Assembly: GCF_002028455.1 (NCBI RefSeq)
Contig: NZ_MWUM01000008.1
Span: 62,001-126,000, forward strand
DNA length: 64,000 nucleotides
Reading direction: 5' to 3'
DNA from: Zoogloea sp. LCSB751
Lineage (GTDB): Bacteria > Pseudomonadota > Gammaproteobacteria > Burkholderiales > Rhodocyclaceae
In this document: positions 61,601 to 64,000 of the stretch, in pieces
Position numbering within the stretch: the first letter of the stretch is position 1
Layout of the letters: each line of letters starts with the position of its first letter
Position numbers and translations under genes: made by a program
Notes under the pieces: generated by a model
What the model saw: the letters and a program-made list of their open reading frames with translations, nothing else
What the model was told of the DNA's origin: nothing
Database searches by the model: none

Positions 61601-64000
61601 CGCCACGCCCGCCACCACAACCTGAAGAACGTCAGTCTGGACATCCCCCGCGACCAGTTCACGGTGATCACCGGCCTGTCCGGCTCGGGCAAGTCCACGC
61701 TGGCCTTCGACATCGTCTTCGGCGAGGGCCAGCGGCGCTACCTGGAGTCGCTCAACGCCTACGCCCGCCAGTTCGCGCAGCCGTCGGCGCGGCCCGAGGT
61801 GGACGCGATCTTCGGCATTCCGCCGACGGTGGCCATCGAGCAGCGGGTCAGCCGCGGCGGGCGCAAGAGCACGGTGGGCACCCTCACCGAGATCCAGCCC
61901 TTCCTGCGCCTGCTCTACGTGAAGCTCGGCACCCAGTACTGCCCGGACTGCGACGTGCCGGTCACGCCGCAGAGCTTCGAGGCCATCGTCGCGCAGATCC
62001 AGCGCGACTTCCACGGCCGCTCCGTCGAGCTGCTGGCGCCGCTGATCATCAACCGCAAGGGCTTGTACACCGACCTCGCCAAGTGGGCGCGGGGCAAGGG
62101 TTTCGAGCAGCTACGCGTCGATGGCGACTACCTGCCGACCAAGAAATGGCCGCGCCTCGACCGCTACAAGGAGCACAACATCGAGCTGCCGGTGGGCATG
62201 GTGCAGGTCGGGCCGGACACCGAAACCCCGCTGCGCGAATACGTGGCCGCAGCGCTGGAGCACGGCAAGGGCGTTCTCAAGCTGCTCCCGCTCGGCGAGG
62301 CGGCGGCGACGCTGACAACTTTGTCCACGCTGCGTGCCTGCCCGGATTGCGGCACCAGCTTCCCGGAGCCCGACCCGCGCCTGTTCTCCTACAACGCCAA
62401 GCACGGCTGGTGCCCGGACTGCTACGGCACCGGCATCAAGATCGCCGGCAAGGTGGAGAACCCGGACGACCTCGATCTGGGCGAACTGGAGGCCGACAGC
62501 GACGAGGCCTGCCCGAGCTGCCACGGCGCCCGCCTCAACCCGGTGGCCCGCGCGGTGCGCTTCCGCGACCTGGGCCTGCATGAGCTGGCCTCGCTGGCGG
62601 TCGGCAAGGTGGCGGACTTCTTCGATGGCCTGCAGCTGGCCCGGCGGGAGGCCGACATCGGCCGCGACCTGGTCGGCGAGATCCGCGGCCGGCTGGACTT
62701 CCTGAAGAAGGTTGGCCTCGGCTACCTGGCCCTCGACCGCGCCGCGCCGACCCTGTCCGGCGGCGAGGCGCAGCGCATCCGCCTGGCGGCCCAGCTCGGC
62801 TCCAACCTCACCGGCGTGTGCTACATCCTCGACGAGCCGACCATCGGCCTGCACCCGCGGGACAACCAGCTGCTGCTCGACACGCTGGAAGCCCTGCGCG
62901 GTCGCGGTAACACCTTGCTGGTGGTGGAGCACGACGAGGACACCATCCGCCGCGCCGACCACGTCATCGACATCGGCCCGGGCGCCGGTGTGCGCGGTGG
63001 GCGCATCATCGCCGAAGGCAAGCTGGCCGACCTGATGGCCGCGCCCGAATCGGCCACCGGGCGCTGCTTCCGCCAGCCGCTGGTGCATCCGCTGGCGCCG
63101 CGCCGTGCGGTGGCGGACGAGCAGCCGGCGCTGGTGGTGCGCGACGCCAGCCTGCACAACCTGAAGAACGTGTCGGCCCGCGTGCCCCTCGGCCGCCTGA
63201 CGGTGGTGACCGGCGTGTCCGGCTCCGGCAAATCGACCTTCGCCCGCGACGTGCTGCATGCCAGCCTGGCAGCGGGTGCGCCGGTGGGCTGCGCCGAACT
63301 GGCCGGCCGCGAGCTGGTCGGTCGCGTGCTGGAGGTGGACCAGACGCCGATCGGCAAGACGCCGCGCTCCTGCCCGGCCACCTACATCGGCTTCTGGGAC
63401 GCCATCCGCAAGCTGTTCGCCGAAACCACCGAGGCCAAGATGCGCGGCTGGAACGCCTCGCGCTTCTCCTTCAACACCGGCGCCGGCCGTTGCCCGGTGT
63501 GCGAGGGTCAGGGCCAGATCACCATCGAGATGAACTTCCTGCCCGACGTGAAGATGCCCTGCGAGGCTTGCGGCGGCGCCCGCTTCAATCCGGAAACCCT
63601 GACCGTGCAGTGGAAGGGCAAGACGGTGGCCGACCTGCTGCACATGGCGGTGGAGGACGCGGTGGATTTCTTCGCCGCCCACCCGGCCATTGCCCATCCG
63701 CTGCGCCTGCTGCAGGACGTAGGCCTCGGCTACCTGACCCTCGGCCAGCCCAGCCCGACCCTGTCCGGTGGCGAGGCCCAGCGCATCAAGCTCGTTTCCG
63801 AGCTGTCCAAGGTGCGCGGCCGCGCCGGCGAATCGGCCACCGGCCCCGGCCGGCCGCTGCCGCCGGAGAAGCACACCCTGTACGTGCTCGACGAGCCCAC
63901 CGTCGGCCTGCACATGGCCGACGTGGAGAAGCTGATCCACGTGCTGCACCGCCTCGCCGACGCCGGCCACACGGTGCTGGTCATCGAGCACGACCTTGAC
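58655..64000 (+). CDS. uvrA: Tandem-duplicated UvrA excinuclease subunit (3' end cut)
   Basis: Open from ATG 58655 to the window edge, 1782 codons and still open, about twice the usual 940 residues. Two full UvrA copies are fused. ABC modules have Walker A GVSGSGKSS or equivalent at about residues 46, 638, 1007 and 1519 and LSGGE signatures near 486, 828, 1367 and 1703. Each copy carries its zinc fingers, including RCPTCTGSGFEHVEMQF in copy one and RCPVCEGQGQITIEMNF in copy two. The linker is about residues 955-985. UvrA recognises DNA lesions as a dimer; this protein could be a covalent dimer. Confidence 0.93.
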   Translation, partial: MCSDPACPADHGPADADAIRIRGARQNNLKNLSLDIPHNELVVVTGVSGSGKSSLVFDTLYAEGQRRYVETFSPYARQFLDRMDKPQVDRIEGVPPAIAIDQTNPVRTSRSTVGTMTELADHFKLLYARAAKLHCRCCGKPVSRDTPATIFADLAARAAAAGDPRLVVSFPVTVPTSFSDEEIAGLLAQQGYTRIHSRDGEQLHVVQDRFRLGNAEHARVMEALEIGLRAGHGRLSVHALADDGETRWKFSSGLHCAECDIAYSDPTPSLFSFNSPIGACDTCKGFGRVIGVDFSLVVPDESKTLAEGAVKPWQSPSFKECQDDLAKMAKKYGVAMDIPVRDLPPEHREWLFEGDPKWKSWDASWPRHWYGIRHFFDWMESKAYKMHIRVLLSRYRSYTECPACHGARLKPDALLWRLPAAAGEWAIHELLARPVDEIVPFVAGLTLPAPLDEATELLLGEIKGRLKYLQDVGLGYLTLDRQSRTLSGGEVQRINLTTALGTSLVNTLFVLDEPSIGLHPRDINRILGVMERLRDAGNSLVVVEHDPQLMLAADRLLDIGPGPGERGGEIVAYGPPVSIANDPASLTGAYLAGRKRVDARRVPRPVEANTPRLTLLGARQHNLRGVDLAIPLQRLVGVTGVSGSGKSTLIQDVLFPALAKHFGQPAEHPGAFEGFAGVEAIKGVVMVDQSPIGKSARSNPVSYVGAWDAIRKLFANLEEAKERGYTPGTFSFNSGTGRCPTCTGSGFEHVEMQFLSDVYLRCPDCDGKRYRPEILALNWRGKSVADVLEMTVSEALAFFADQKAVLAALAPLADVGLEYLRLGQPVPTLSGGEAQRLKLAGYLAEAAQLAAKKSKKGDGASEPGLLFLFDEPTTGLHFEDVARLLSAFEKLLDAGHSLVVIEHNLDVIAAADWLIDLGPEGGSGGGLIVAEGRPADLIATPASHTGKALADYAAQLSAMQAAPVVAEPAPRYRAVVPKAITIRHARHHNLKNVSLDIPRDQFTVITGLSGSGKSTLAFDIVFGEGQRRYLESLNAYARQFAQPSARPEVDAIFGIPPTVAIEQRVSRGGRKSTVGTLTEIQPFLRLLYVKLGTQYCPDCDVPVTPQSFEAIVAQIQRDFHGRSVELLAPLIINRKGLYTDLAKWARGKGFEQLRVDGDYLPTKKWPRLDRYKEHNIELPVGMVQVGPDTETPLREYVAAALEHGKGVLKLLPLGEAAATLTTLSTLRACPDCGTSFPEPDPRLFSYNAKHGWCPDCYGTGIKIAGKVENPDDLDLGELEADSDEACPSCHGARLNPVARAVRFRDLGLHELASLAVGKVADFFDGLQLARREADIGRDLVGEIRGRLDFLKKVGLGYLALDRAAPTLSGGEAQRIRLAAQLGSNLTGVCYILDEPTIGLHPRDNQLLLDTLEALRGRGNTLLVVEHDEDTIRRADHVIDIGPGAGVRGGRIIAEGKLADLMAAPESATGRCFRQPLVHPLAPRRAVADEQPALVVRDASLHNLKNVSARVPLGRLTVVTGVSGSGKSTFARDVLHASLAAGAPVGCAELAGRELVGRVLEVDQTPIGKTPRSCPATYIGFWDAIRKLFAETTEAKMRGWNASRFSFNTGAGRCPVCEGQGQITIEMNFLPDVKMPCEACGGARFNPETLTVQWKGKTVADLLHMAVEDAVDFFAAHPAIAHPLRLLQDVGLGYLTLGQPSPTLSGGEAQRIKLVSELSKVRGRAGESATGPGRPLPPEKHTLYVLDEPTVGLHMADVEKLIHVLHRLADAGHTVLVIEHDLD

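Noticed and set aside
58613..62014. Antisense frame of 1133 codons opposite uvrA
   Set aside because: It lies entirely opposite the strongly supported uvrA. The His/Gly/Val/Arg/Gln-rich composition is typical of GC-rich antisense translation and no domain is recognisable.

Overview
The window is a gene-dense, GC-rich bacterial chromosome segment. It has long antisense shadow ORFs, ATGA start/stop overlaps and many GTG/TTG starts. Gene content points to a motile, respiring betaproteobacterium, most like the Rhodocyclales (Azospira, Dechloromonas or Azoarcus type): a mreBCD-mrdA-rodA-rlpA cluster divergent from gatCAB, mnmG-rsmG-parA-parB, def-fmt divergent from a LysM-dprA-smg-topB run, and a double-length UvrA. 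This placement is inference from gene order and protein character; no rRNA or tRNA is present.

Layout. 1-3.2 kb: end of a nitroreductase, a HAD phosphatase, and a TetR regulator overlapping an O-methyltransferase, with a palindromic operator candidate. 3.2-6.7 kb: a large hemerythrin-PAS-GAF hybrid histidine kinase. 6.9-7.7 kb: an unrecognised protein with primase-like and terminase-like echoes. 7.7-11.6 kb: gatC-gatA-lipoprotein-gatB (minus strand). 11.7-18.4 kb: the rod-shape and septal cell-wall operon. 18.6-26.1 kb: an accessory-looking block with a small secreted Cys protein, a FecR-TPR-beta-barrel protein, a CHASE2 nucleotide cyclase and a divergent CRP-like regulator, followed by two small proteins. 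This is the best candidate for an undescribed system. 26.2-30.4 kb: mnmG-rsmG-parA-parB (minus strand). 30.6-41.3 kb: a complete chemotaxis operon behind a FliA-like promoter (cheY, a short MCP carrying a CheZ-like motif, a STAS protein, cheA, a poly-HAMP MCP, cheW, cheD, cheR, a second cheD, cheB). 41.4-46.8 kb: two more kinases, one with a hemerythrin sensor. 46.9-47.7 kb: htpX with a sigma-32 type promoter. 47.9-49.3 kb: fmt and def. 49.5-54.8 kb: LysM protein, dprA, smg, topB. 55-58.6 kb: HDOD protein, a small membrane protein and a DUF1631-like protein. 58.7 kb to the end: tandem uvrA, cut by the window edge.

How parts work together. The chemotaxis operon encodes a full receptor, kinase, adaptor and adaptation set, but its only candidate phosphatase is the motif inside the first receptor. 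Two hemerythrin-linked kinases suggest that oxygen or redox sensing feeds signalling here. In the FecR/CHASE2 block, the cyclase probably makes cAMP and the neighbouring regulator keeps CRP-type cAMP and DNA contacts, so a local second-messenger circuit controlling an outer-membrane barrel protein is plausible but unproven. A palindromic repeat (about 22 bp units, usually paired) occurs at three gene ends and supplies the stop codon of two genes.
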